Positions 1-8,884 are shown, numbered from the stretch's first letter. The stretch is DNA of 12,081 nucleotides from Cylindrotheca closterium (GCA_933822405.4 CAKOGP040001986.1:1-12081); one strand, 5' to 3'. Notes: generated by a model not told the origin, from the letters alone. Made by a program: numbers and translations.

Positions 1-106
1 TTCCTGTTTCAGCAACAACAACTGTTTTCCTTTACGTAGAAAACGCGTAGGACTGGTACAGTTCTGTTTTGGTGCTGTGCGTGGAAAAATATTTTCAACC
101 TTTTAG

Positions 107-127
107 TTTTTGATTTTTGATTTTTGA
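107..127. repeat. Heptamer tandem repeat (TTTTTGA)x3
   Basis: Three perfect head-to-tail copies of TTTTTGA are read directly. It is a short simple repeat in AT-rich sequence next to the downstream end of the decayed copia remnant. No function is suggested. The flanks (1-106 and 128-350) contain only short overlapping frames that I could not recognise on either strand. Confidence 0.8.
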
Positions 128-504
128 GTTTTATATCTCATGCCTTGCAACAATCATCGAGGAACTTCCCAACATCACTGACAGCGGCATGGACGTATTA
201 CAAAGAGCCAAAAGCTCAACACTTAACACCAGTGTCCAATTCAACCTTTCGGATGATAGTGCTGCCAACATACATTTTCCGGAGGTCCAACGGCCTCCTC
301 TTTCATTTCACAATCTGCTTTAGTAGATAGGACACATTTGTAGCAGATCATCATTTTGGAACTTGCTCCATAATCCCAACCATTCCATTGTCAAATTCAA
401 CCTTTTACATGAGTGTACTGTAGTATTCAATGCTGGACTGGGATCGTAACAGGTTTCTTTCTGCAGCTAGTGCTGACTCATTGTTTGTCCCAGTGAAAAG
501 CTCA

Positions 505-828
505 TCATCCATTGTACATATGGCTGCTAAGTGATGAGGCGTTCACCAGCATCAATGTCGTCTTCATTGTCATTTTGCTGATTCTAGATATGCAATCAAG
601 CGCAATGGCATAACAGTAGTCAATCAGCTTACAGTTGTTGCTTTCCATTTCAGAATGAAGCTCTCCAGAATTCTTGAGATGAGGGCGGACTGTTTGTTGT
701 GGGACGACTTTATCATTTGATTCCAAACAAAACCATTGACACATCTTGTCTCCTTCCGCCTTTTCAGACACGGGTAGGATCCAAGTACTTCCTTTTTCAT
801 TTGAGGGGAAGGCAGCCTCGCTGTCCAT
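505..828 (-). pseudogene. Copia post-integrase segment, fragment
   Basis: This open stretch of 107 codons on the minus strand contains AAFPSNE, then GDKMCQWF, then VVPQQTVRP and ELHSEME. This order is typical of the stretch just after integrase in copia polyproteins of diatom type. Between the integrase glutamate (933-935) and this segment only about 100 bases remain, fewer than usual, so an internal deletion is likely. Near its end the copia-like reading passes to another frame (NDNEDDIDAGERLIT, ending at a stop near 530), which marks a frameshift. It has no independent start and should be read as part of the larger polyprotein. Confidence 0.6.
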
Positions 829-929
829 CGCGCATCACCATATATAGTAATAAGAATGCATAACGTTCATGACAGTACTCCCAGAAAACCAAGGGACAGT
901 TGGTCTGTCTCCTTTAATACTCCAACACA

Positions 930-1263
930 GAGCTCAGCATGGTTGCTTTACCATGGTATTCCCTGCTCAAGGATGCAAGTGTGGTCCCAATGCTTTACCA
1001 GATTTTTTTGAGTTCCATTAGATGCGTGTTCACCGGCAATGTCACAGATAATTGCTTCAGGAGTTCCCACTTCTGGTGCATACGTTTGACTGCCGAAACC
1101 ACATCTTTCCTGTTGCGCAAAAGCACAGCAGCACATACATGTAGCTCTTATTGGTCACAAAGAGCTGGCAACTGATGTTACCTCTGGTAGATCGGTCATC
1201 TTCCTTAGCAGTAAAGAAGGCATCCATAAAGAAGTACTGGTTGATCTTCTTGCACTGGATCAT
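930..1263 (-). pseudogene. Ty1/copia integrase (DDE/rve) core, broken
   Basis: The integrase would insert retroelement cDNA into chromosomal DNA. The minus strand shows NQYFFMDAFF with the first catalytic Asp at 1222-1224, then RGNISCQLFVT, then EAIICDIAGE with the second Asp at 1041-1043, then NHAELCVGVLKE with the catalytic Glu at 933-935. The second Asp and the Glu are separated by 35 residues, exactly the D-x35-E spacing of retroelement integrases. The first two Asp codons are 181 bases apart, about 59 residues plus one extra base, so a frameshift lies between them; the intervening piece DVVSAVKRMHQK is in a third frame. A TAA at 948-950 falls between GIPW and SNHAEL. The gene is therefore inactive although all three acidic residues remain. 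Confidence 0.8.
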
Positions 1264-1267
1264 TTGA

Positions 1268-1590
1268 TCATTTGTACCATTTCATCTGTACCAAAGTTGC
1301 GGGCCATTTTGGAGGCGTCGCTTCTGTTTTGGTTGCTTGCAACGTCCGTTCCACTGTTAGGAGATCTAAGTACCATATTTTCTCAAGGCGAGCAGCTTGG
1401 ACTCCTCTAAACAGTTTCGTGTACATTGCAGAGGCCATTGCTTCACCAGGATCAACATGCTTGATTTCATCGGCCAATGTTGTCCACTTGGTGAAACATC
1501 TCATTTCCACTCACTAGTGCCTCAAAGAAGTACAATTCATTTTCCACCATATCTCAGGTAGAAAGATATCATCATTAGCATTATCGGTGT
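1268..1590 (-). pseudogene. Copia pre-integrase segment, fragment
   Basis: On the minus strand the stretch from 1510 to 1268 contains AMASAMYTKLFRGVQAARLE and a VERTLQATK motif just before the integrase. In diatom-type copia elements an RTLQATTQ-like motif precedes the integrase zinc-binding and core regions, so position and motif agree. Upstream, in another frame (about 1560-1500), ENELYFFEALVSGNEMFHQ reads into the same protein, again showing frameshifts. No HHCC zinc motif could be found. The coordinates are those of visible similarity, not true ends. Confidence 0.5.
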
Positions 1591-1680
1591 GTACTGTATC
1601 CAATGACGCCATCTGTGATGAACCTTCTTGGCAAGTAGTAAGACAATTACTCAACGTGCGCTCACACAGAATACTTGAGA

Positions 1681-1899
1681 TCAAGGCAAGGTTGACATTG
1701 AAGGATTGGTATTTTGGTCTTCGTCATTGTTAGCCTCCTCTAGAACGAACTCATTTCTCAATGTCCATTCATCAGTTCTCAAATATAATATTGCGCACAT
1801 AGTCATTGCAGGATCATCTTCAATCTCTGATAGCAGAAGCTCTGGTTGGTACCAAGCATCGACATCTCCGCCGTCAGAATTGGGAAGATGATCTTCAGG
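1681..1899 (-). pseudogene. Acidic open frame, possible upstream copia fragment
   Basis: A stop-free minus-strand frame of about 72 codons, bounded by a TGA at 1900-1902 and ending with the TGA at 1681-1683. It is acidic and polar (NSDGGDVDAWYQPELL, LLSEIEDDPAM, EEANNDEDQ). It lies on the same strand and upstream of the copia pre-integrase fragment, so it may be part of the gag-pol linker. No protease motif is visible and I do not recognise the sequence. It could equally be a chance frame. Confidence 0.25.
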
Positions 1900-2261
1900 T
1901 CAAGCATAGTTCGGAAGACTTGTCAGATCAACTCACCTGGGGTCACCAAGTCAATGTTATTATTATAACTGATGCATTAATCGTATTAAAACTATCTCAA
2001 GTTTCTAGATTGCCGTTAACGGCTGTCATGGCCATTTACCATACGGAGGTGAGTCCAGTACTGTTGAACCAGTGTGAGGCATCCAATCCCAAGGAAGTTG
2101 CTCTCATCGGATATTACATTGCACCCTTGCACATGTAGAAACGATCTTGCCACTCGGGGCGGCGTATTTTTATTTTGTTTTTTGAGTTTTTTGAAGGTGA
2201 TGGTGGGCATGATTGTGTAGCAGGTAAGAAGCCAATTGTTCTTGCGCCCTAATGCCCTGGG

Positions 2262-2388
2262 TGTTAGAATAAAGCAAAATGTGCTCTATCGTGAGTGCTT
2301 TTAGCGCTCAGAACAAACTCTCTGCAATCTAAATTCGTAATCGACTGTACAACACTTTCACGACAATAGTTCTCCTGTGTCTAGGTAT
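2262..2388 (+). repeat. LTR-like subrepeat in the 501-bp unit (also 2763-2889, 3264-3390, 11955-12081)
   Basis: This 127-bp stretch begins TGTTAGAATAAAGC and matches the final 127 bases of the window with only two differences, both C in the array against T at 11983 and 12029. The left breakpoint in both places falls at or next to the TG, as expected for the 5' end of a retroelement LTR. Directly after TG it has a short hairpin, GAGTGCT-TTT-AGCGCTC (2293-2309), paired except for one G-T wobble. Its right limit cannot be set because the window ends. No primer-binding site or polypurine tract is visible, so LTR identity is an inference. Confidence 0.55.
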
Positions 2389-2403
2389 ACTTTGAGTGAA
2401 AAA

Positions 2404-2469
2404 ATGAAAATTCGCATGGATGATTATGTCAATCGCATGCTGAGTGAGTTTCCAGTCATATATATATAA
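2404..2469 (+). other. Short open frame resembling copia RT connection peptide
   Basis: Within each 501-bp unit an ATG opens 21 codons reading KIRMDDYVNRMLSEFPV before a TAA inside the TA-rich junction. The pattern KI.M.DYV..ML.EFP resembles the peptide that follows the reverse transcriptase catalytic region in copia polyproteins of diatom type. The same frame upstream has stops, so it is at most a relic. Copies occur at +501 and +1002. It may be chance. Confidence 0.25.
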
Positions 2470-3672
2470 CTGATGCATTAATTGTATTAAAACTATCTCA
2501 AGTTTCTAGATTGCCGTTAATGGCTGTCATGGCCATTTACCATACGGAGGTGAGTCCAGTACTGTTGAACCAGTGTGAGGCATCCAATCCCAGGGAAGTT
2601 GCTCTCATCGGATATTACATTGCACCCTTGCACATGTAGAAACGATCTTGCCACTCGGGGCGGCGTATTTTTATTTTGTTTTTTGAGTTTTTTGAAGGTG
2701 ATGGTGGGCATGATTGTGTAGCAGGTAAGAAGCCAATTGTTCTTGCGCCCTAATGCCCTGGGTGTTAGAATAAAGCAAAATGTGCTCTATCGTGAGTGCT
2801 TTTAGCGCTCAGAACAAACTCTCTGCAATCTAAATTCGTAATCGACTGTACAACACTTTCACGACAATAGTTCTCCTGTGTCTAGGTATACTTTGAGTGA
2901 AAAAATGAAAATTCGCATGGATGATTATGTCAATCGCATGCTGAGTGAGTTTCCAGTCATATATATATAACTGATGCATTAATTGTATTAAAACTATCTC
3001 AAGTTTCTAGATTGCCGTTAATGGCTGTCATGGCCATTTACCATACGGAGGTGAGTCCAGTACTGTTGAACCAGTGTGAGGCATCCAATCCCAGGGAAGT
3101 TGCTCTCATCGGATATTACATTGCACCCTTGCACATGTAGAAACGATCTTGCCACTCGGGGCGGCGTATTTTTATTTTGTTTTTTGAGTTTTTTGAAGGT
3201 GATGGTGGGCATGATTGTGTAGCAGGTAAGAAGCCAATTGTTCTTGCGCCCTAATGCCCTGGGTGTTAGAATAAAGCAAAATGTGCTCTATCGTGAGTGC
3301 TTTTAGCGCTCAGAACAAACTCTCTGCAATCTAAATTCGTAATCGACTGTACAACACTTTCACGACAATAGTTCTCCTGTGTCTAGGTATACTTTGAGTG
3401 AAAAAATGAAAATTCGCATGGATGATTATGTCAATCGCATGCTGAGTGAGTTTCCAGTCATATATATATAACTGATGCATTAATTGTATTAAAACTATCT
3501 CAAGTTTCTAGATTGCCGTTAATGGCTGTCATGGCCATTTACCATACGGAGGTGAGTCCAGTACTGTTGAACCAGTGTGAGGCATCCAATCCCAGGGAAG
3601 TTGCTCTCATCGGATATTACATTGCACCCTTGCACATGTAGAAACGATCTTGCCACTTGGGGCGGCGTATTT

Positions 3673-5014
3673 TTATTTTGTTTTTTGAGTTTTTTGAAGG
3701 TGATGGTGGGCATGATTGTGTAGCAGGTAAGAAGCCAATTGTTCTTGGCGCCGATGAACTTGGAGGGGAAGGTGGCGAAGCAAGGCCCGGATGGTTGAGG
3801 CCAGGTCGAATTGGGCACCAGACGATGACAGGTGGAATTTGGAGAAGGACTTATCAAGAGCTATGAGCCCGTCGCAGGCCATCTCAACCGACGGTTGGCT
3901 GGCAAAGAGTTTCAGGTGGGCGACCTGAGACATCCAGTCCAACACCAGGAGAGAGGCCATAAGGCCAATCAATTCGCTGCGCGTTGAACTCTGGTCATCA
4001 AATTTCCCAGGGGTTTGGCATGTGATCCAGATGATATCCCTGCGGTCCTCAGTGAGAATTTGAGCGCATGCTGTGCCCACTTTAACTTTGTAAGAGCCGT
4101 CGCTCACAGCACGAAGGGTACCGGCGCGAAGGGTCTGAACCAGGCGGTCCTCACCACCTTCAATGGTAATGACCTCTGGAACCCAGCCGTGAGAACCTGA
4201 GTCAGCCAGGCTGCGGAAGTGATGCCAGAGGTCAAGGATGAAAGATGGGGGGGCAGGTGGTTCGGCTGGTAGGTGAGGGCCCGTAGAGTGGAGGAGGACC
4301 CGGCTCTTGTGGATCGGGGAACGGCTAGGGAAGACAGAGACCGAGGCGCGGACAGCATCCACTGGTAGAGGTGGGAGATCAGGGTTGAAGCGACGAGGCA
4401 AGTAGAAGGTGCGCTGACGGCTGGTGGAGGCAAGAGGAACGGAAGGGATCCATAGTTGACCCTCACGGTGGAACAGGGTATTGGTAGAGGGGGAGTATTG
4501 CCACTTCCAGGACAAGTCAACGGAATGCCACGGGCCTAACGGAGAACTGAGACGGCGTCGGTTGGAGTGGCCGGTCAGATGAGTAGAGATCCATTGTTGC
4601 CATGCAGTCCACCATTGGTTAGACGGACGAGCAGTGCGGGGCCATTGGTACCGATCAGAACAGCTATCCGCTCTTAGCCCTTTCCATGCTTTCAGAGTAA
4701 TTGCTGTCCCTTCAGCATTCACAATATCAGAAAGAGTGACTGCGTGCAGGAAGATCCGACACCAGTTGAGCCATTTCAAAGTAAGTTGGCCCACCAAAGA
4801 ATCGATGAACAGGTCGACTAACAGTTGGTCTCCTTGGCGTAGTGGCTGAAGAGAAGGGGAATCAAACTCCAGGTGGATGGAGAGAGAGTCGAGTTCACTC
4901 CAGGTCCGCTTTGCCCACGTGTCAGACGCCAGGATGGAGGTGTTGGCATAGACTTGTTGGAAGAGGCCGTAAAGCACTGACTGCAGTAGATTTTCTTCAG
5001 CCTTTTGTCTTGGT
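3673..5014 (-). pseudogene. Non-LTR retrotransposon (LINE) C-terminal fragment with RNase H domain
   Basis: RNase H removes the RNA strand of the RNA-DNA hybrid during retrotransposition. The frame is open from a stop near 5016-5018 to TAA at 3673-3675; there is no ATG at its head, so it is a 5'-truncated piece. Counting residues from the GTG at 4975-4977, the first ~200 residues carry W-rich motifs (QWPRTARPSNQWWTAWQ, SSPLGPWHSVDLSWKW) of the post-RT connector seen in stramenopile LINE proteins. RNase H follows with Asp293 in VSDGSYK, Glu335 in STRSELIGLM and Asp369 in MACDGLIALDK. The fourth acidic region is lost: at LPLQVHRR the frame crosses into the 501-bp repeat (3747/3748) and the last ~25 residues are repeat-derived. 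No reverse transcriptase domain is present upstream. It is more GC-rich than its surroundings. Confidence 0.8.
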
Positions 5015-5018
5015 CACC

Positions 5019-5530
5019 TTCTTGGAAAATTCAACCGTCTTTGGCTCATTTTGGCTCATTTCAGCAAATCAAAGCGTCTTATCGTTTCAGGCATTGACTT
5101 CAAAGGGAAATGCGTTATACAGAGCATTAGTCGTAGCTGTAGTAGCATCATAACAGAATCGTAGAGTGATGGGTCTGACAAACTGTTTAAAGGATGTGCA
5201 TTGACAACAAGAATAAGTCGTAGAACCTTGATGCCTTAAAATTAATTGTGTTGATGTGAAAACATCCAAGCAAACTATCGCTCAACGTACGCCTAACGCG
5301 CACGTACAAATTGCTAGTATTGTCGGCTTCAGTCAGCAAGCCAACCAGTCTCAGGTATGTCTGCCTGATAGACAGTGATTGATATTGCTATTGGGGTGTA
5401 TTTACGGGGGTCTGAAGCAGCTGTGAGTAGATGATGGAAAAAAGAATATCAGAAACAAAACAACACGCAAACACGCAGAACCAGCCAATCTGCCTCGCGT
5501 AGCGCTAGTACTGATTTTACGTAGAAAAAT
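5019..5530. other. Gene-free stretch
   Basis: No convincing coding frame or RNA gene seen. The only structure noted is a perfect 10-bp direct duplication, TTGGCTCATT twice at 5041-5060. The stretch separates the truncated LINE from the plus-strand frames beginning at 5574 and would have to hold any promoter for them; no clear TATA element was recognised. Confidence 0.5.
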
Positions 5531-5573
5531 TTGAAATTATCATCAACAAACGGGCAAAACACTGGTTCGAACA

Positions 5574-6559
5574 TGGGCAAATCTCCAGCTCCGAAGGCTG
5601 CCTCGGCTAATAAAAAAAAGCAGGGTGTGGCAAAGTCGAAGGTCTCTTCTGTGGGAAAAAAAGCGATGAAAAAACGACTGGAAATTGATTTGGAACAACC
5701 CAAAAACAAAATCCTGTCAGTTCCAATGATGTGGACGTCAAGCAACTCGATAAAGACCAAGACGCTCTACGAATAGCGGACAAAATGGAGGCACAACAAA
5801 TTGCTGAGCGGGATGCTCGTCATGGCAATCACTATGATAAATTGGTGCCTAAACTTTCTGAGTGGTGGATAAAGCAATTATATTCAGGAGAGGCGGTCAA
5901 TCAAGCGTTGCAAAGAATGGACCGTATTCAAACGGGCAATCCTTTATTTGCAGCCTGGGATGAACAATACCCTGGCGCATGGAATCCACCATGCCTACGA
6001 TACGATGCCTTGTTCAACAATTTTATGGGCACTTCAACATGCTGAGAGATTTATTCAGATATTTAATTGTCTCAATTCTGATAACGCTCGGCTGGCCCAA
6101 TACCTCATATCTTCGTTCGATCTCTCCACAATCGAAGATAAAGTTGCTGAGGATGTCTGGCCCCTTCAAGTTCTTGCAATACAAATGTCTTTGCAGAACC
6201 CTTTCTCATTTTTTGGCATTGAAGAATTCGAGGAAAAACCGCACAACAATCAATTCTTTGACGGTGCCAAGTCGGATCCACGACTTTGCCTCGAAAATCC
6301 GTTGGTTGGCTTTTGGTTGATCTGCTCTGAATTGTTTGATTATCCATGGGGGACTACATTTGATGACAATTACTACAATGATCCACCTTCGTCTATCATA
6401 TGTGGTATCAAACAAAAACGCTCAGCGCCTTTAGTCACTCGCGGAAAAGTATATAAAAATATATACTGTCTGTATGTCTATACGATTGTAGTGGTCTATG
6501 CTCCAACCGACACATGGGTGAGACGGAGGATATGGCGCAAATGTCACAAAGTTGTTTGA
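5574..6559 (+). pseudogene. Unrecognised basic/globular protein in three frames
   Basis: I do not recognise this protein. An ATG at 5574 (or 5531) opens a lysine/alanine-rich head (KSPAPKAASANKKKQGVAKS, KKAMKKRLEIDLEQP). The reading continues in another frame from about 5705 (NPVSSNDVDVKQLDKDQDAL), a switch at the A-rich run near 5700-5710. It contains HYDKLVPKLSEWWIKQLYSG and returns to the first frame somewhere between about 5975 and 6040, continuing as LWALQHAERFIQIFNCLNSD and LENPLVGFWLICSELFDYPW to about 6420; the last ~45 codons look non-coding. Two single-base frame changes suggest a pseudogene; introns are possible but no good GT-AG pair was found at the switches. It lies directly upstream of the recombinase gene on the same strand, so it may be a partner gene of the same element or an older interrupted gene. 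Confidence 0.45.
6450..6465 (+). promoter_or_regulatory. TATA-like element upstream of the recombinase gene
   Basis: TATATAAAAATATATA, nearly self-complementary, about 140 bases before the ATG at 6608. It lies at the end of the decaying upstream frame, where coding character fades. A role as core promoter is inferred from position and composition only. Confidence 0.3.
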
Positions 6560-6607
6560 TTTGTGATTTCCCATCAGATTTCATCATCTCACTACACTAA
6601 ACGAAAC

Positions 6608-8884
6608 ATGAACAGAAGTGGTAGCAGTATCGTGAAGAAGCACCTGAACAGTAGAACAGTCAATAATACGACTCATATTCTGGGAGATGGTGCCACCAAT
6701 GCTGAAGACGAGCTTGGACATGACTTCAAGCAAAGACTTCAAAAAACTTTGTCACATGAAAAAACGGACAAGACCAGGAGAGACTACCGCAATCGAATTC
6801 TAAGAATGACAAAGTATTTTCAACAGAAGTGCTTCAGATACTTTGAAGTTGGTGTTCGCAAAAACACATCTGCAGAAATGAATGATCCTGCAATGTACTT
6901 TTATGATAAGTACGAGTATGATCTTATTTATGCAGGTCTAAACGTAGATTATGTTCTCAAGTTTCTCATGGATCAAGAGAGAACTGCAGCAGGCAATCTG
7001 CGCACCAAGGCAGACATGCAAAAGTTTCGAGATGCTATCAAGTGGGGTGCCCAAATCCGTGGCGAAGCACTGTCCCAAGAGTGCTGGGACAAATTGGATC
7101 TTTATCTTTTCTCCTACAAGCGACAGGTTGCAGCTGGGAAGGGGAATGGGGATGTCCAAACAAAGGAGGCAGACCCAATCACAAAAGAGCTTTACATGTT
7201 AATTTGCAAGTGGGCGTCTGAAGATGGCAATACAATGGTAGACTTTTGGACAAAGACCCAGTGGAACTGCATGAGCCGTTGTGGCAACATTGACTACCTT
7301 GGATTCAGCAACTTCAGAATTGTTTTGGATGCACATGCTGTTACACATGACACTACAAAAAAGGATAAAGATGGCGATAGATGTTTTGCTAAACACATTT
7401 ATGCAAATCATGAGTATCACTATTTGTGCCAGTGGACAGCCATGGGTAACTACTGTGCCTTGTACAAAAACGAGCTTGGACAAACTCAGAAACTTTTCAT
7501 GTGGAATACCAAGGACGGCAGTGCTGCAAAGAAATATCAAGAACAGCTGAAAGCTCTTGTGAATAAAACTGAGGAAAGGAGAAACATTGTTAGTTCTCAC
7601 TGTCGAAAAGGGCACTTCAATGCTTACGGTTTGCGGAAAGGAGCCGCAAGCTATGCAAGCTCAGGAACCACATGTGCCCCGTCCCTTTCTTCTATTGCAC
7701 ACCGTGGTGATTGGTCAATGGGCTCCGTCTTTGACATATACTGGAGATTTTTGCCAGTTGGCGATCATTACTTGGGCCAGATACTATCAGGAAAGGATCC
7801 AATGAAACCATCATTCAAGACCTTACCTCCACATTGGAAAATGGCAAATCCGATGGGCCACCCACTGATCCGCGAAGTCATGAACGCCAACTTTGGTCCC
7901 ATCTTAAAAACACATAGTGAAGCGGACTATGATCCTACAGGTTTGTTGTTGCGTTGCCTAGCATGCATGGTATGGCATGCCAAGTCGTTCCAGGAGTACA
8001 TTGCCCATAACCCAAGCAACGAACTTGTCAAGGTTCCATTCTACAACATGAGAGGATCAGAAATTGACGCATTGCAACAGCTTATCACTGTTGAACCAAC
8101 TCCCGATGTCATGACCACTGTTACTGGCGTCCCGCCACACATTGAAACAACTTGCCAAATGAAGGCAATTCATGACAACTTAATACAGTTACTTGCACAA
8201 ACAAGAATCAGTGAGGACAACCAGAAGCAGCGCGACGAGCAATTGAAGGCAGACCTTGTTGCGGCTGTTCACCATGGAATAGAGCAGAATGCAATTTCGA
8301 ACGGCAACATTACTGCAAAAGGTATCAATGACATCATTCAAAAGCACCAAGACGCAACAAATAAACAACTTACCGAACATTTGCAAGCAATGCTTAGGAG
8401 CCTGCCTCCTCAGTTCCAAGGTGGTCAGCCAGCTCAGATTCCGCCACCTGGAAATCAAGTTCAGCAAGGGGGTGGATTGTTGCTTCAAAAGCCTGATCAA
8501 GGAAAATACTTTTACACCGAAAGGTTCTGGTCCGTTCCGGAAGACTTTGAGTTCCCTCCAAAGCCAAACCTTCCCCAAGCGCTTCGATGCTGGCTCAAGG
8601 GTATAAGGTATGGCAACAATTATGTGAAACCATTTCGCCAGCTACGACCAAAGGACCTCCCAACCACAGCACTCCAGTCACAGATGCGAGTTGAATGGCA
8701 GAAATTTTTCAAGTATCTCGAGAACAATGGGTTAGAAATGCCTAGTAACACGAGCGAAGAAGTGACTGAAGCACAATTGGAACGTACTACCGATGAGATG
8801 TGGGACCTTTTGGAAAAAAAGGTTTCCTATGCATTCACAAGAAAGAATGCAAAAAGCCACTGTCTTTCTCCCTGGGGCTTCTAA
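6608..8884 (+). CDS. Crypton-like tyrosine recombinase
   Basis: Predicted site-specific DNA recombinase that would cut and rejoin DNA through a 3'-phosphotyrosine link to mobilise its element. From the ATG at 6608 it is 758 aa; the frame is open from 6563 but without an earlier ATG. Residues about 50-190 fit a helical core-binding domain. The catalytic domain shows Arg224 (MSRCGN), a hairpin Lys at 251/252 (TTKKDKDGD), KHIYAN at about 262-267, Arg343 in AYGLRKGAASY, Trp369 in GDWS and the nucleophile Tyr378 (7739-7741), nine residues after Trp369 as usual. The His expected three residues before Arg343 is Tyr340. About 500-590 is helical, 598-630 is Q/P/G-rich, and 633-705 (FWSVPEDFEFPP, FRQLRPKDLPT, EWQKFFKYLE) resembles the C-terminal DNA-binding domain of Cryptons. 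It is longer than many family members. No stops or frameshifts interrupt it, unlike every neighbour. Family assignment is by motif, not search. Confidence 0.85.
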   Translation: MNRSGSSIVKKHLNSRTVNNTTHILGDGATNAEDELGHDFKQRLQKTLSHEKTDKTRRDYRNRILRMTKYFQQKCFRYFEVGVRKNTSAEMNDPAMYFYDKYEYDLIYAGLNVDYVLKFLMDQERTAAGNLRTKADMQKFRDAIKWGAQIRGEALSQECWDKLDLYLFSYKRQVAAGKGNGDVQTKEADPITKELYMLICKWASEDGNTMVDFWTKTQWNCMSRCGNIDYLGFSNFRIVLDAHAVTHDTTKKDKDGDRCFAKHIYANHEYHYLCQWTAMGNYCALYKNELGQTQKLFMWNTKDGSAAKKYQEQLKALVNKTEERRNIVSSHCRKGHFNAYGLRKGAASYASSGTTCAPSLSSIAHRGDWSMGSVFDIYWRFLPVGDHYLGQILSGKDPMKPSFKTLPPHWKMANPMGHPLIREVMNANFGPILKTHSEADYDPTGLLLRCLACMVWHAKSFQEYIAHNPSNELVKVPFYNMRGSEIDALQQLITVEPTPDVMTTVTGVPPHIETTCQMKAIHDNLIQLLAQTRISEDNQKQRDEQLKADLVAAVHHGIEQNAISNGNITAKGINDIIQKHQDATNKQLTEHLQAMLRSLPPQFQGGQPAQIPPPGNQVQQGGGLLLQKPDQGKYFYTERFWSVPEDFEFPPKPNLPQALRCWLKGIRYGNNYVKPFRQLRPKDLPTTALQSQMRVEWQKFFKYLENNGLEMPSNTSEEVTEAQLERTTDEMWDLLEKKVSYAFTRKNAKSHCLSPWGF

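Larger units (their letters stand above)
350..1590 (-). mobile_element. Decayed Ty1/copia-type retrotransposon pol remnant
   Basis: Read on the minus strand, pieces of a copia polyprotein occur in the correct order but in several frames. From high to low coordinates these are a pre-integrase segment (1510-1268), the integrase core (1263-930), the post-integrase segment with CQW and VVPQQTVRP (828-505), an acidic linker ending in DAGERLIT (about 575-530), and fragments with PALNTTVH and VEFDNGMVG (about 450-370). The acidic linker and ALNT/VEF motifs are what I expect between integrase and reverse transcriptase in diatom copia elements; that is family recollection, not a search. Reverse transcriptase is not recognisable below 350, so the element is truncated or its rest lies outside. 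Multiple frameshifts and stops make it a dead copy. Element ends were not identified. Confidence 0.75.
1964..3747. repeat. Tandem array of a 501-bp composite unit (3 full copies plus partial fourth)
   Basis: The sequence starting TATAACTGATGCATTA recurs at 1964, 2465, 2966 and 3467, a period of exactly 501. Copies 1-3 are full length; copy 4 stops matching at about 3747 (after GTTCTTG), where it runs into LINE sequence. I found no indels between copies. The differences I saw are C1982>T, C2020>T and A2092>G (copy 1 against later copies) and C3157>T in copy 4 at 3658; copies 2 and 3 look identical. The first part of the unit is non-coding in appearance, although a 64-codon minus-strand frame repeats in each copy; the second part (from 2262, 2763, 3264) is LTR-like and shared with 11955-12081. 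Joints between copies are short TA runs. It could be a young satellite or local tandem duplication, or partly an assembly effect. Confidence 0.95.

Noticed and set aside
31..43. 13-base match TTTACGTAGAAAA at 31-43 and 5516-5528 as an element end
   Set aside because: About one such match is expected by chance in a window of this size, and the flanks do not match.
2016..2210. 64-codon minus-strand frame repeated in each 501-bp unit as a gene
   Set aside because: It repeats only because the unit repeats; no recognisable domain or start context. It is kept as a note under the array.
1964..3747. CRISPR-like array
   Set aside because: The repeated unit is 501 bp, head to tail, with no short repeat alternating with unique spacers.
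4104..4520. 138-codon minus-strand frame
   Set aside because: It overlaps the RNase H protein in another frame and has a shifted, low-complexity composition.
4842..5153. 103-codon plus-strand frame
   Set aside because: It is largely antisense to the LINE fragment and has no recognisable content.
6449..6491. Short intron (GTATAT...TTGTAG) joining the upstream frame to the recombinase
   Set aside because: Splicing there would lead to a TGA about ten codons later, so it does not connect the two proteins.
7199..7615. 138-codon minus-strand frame inside the recombinase gene
   Set aside because: It lies antisense to the conserved catalytic region of the recombinase and has no recognisable domain.
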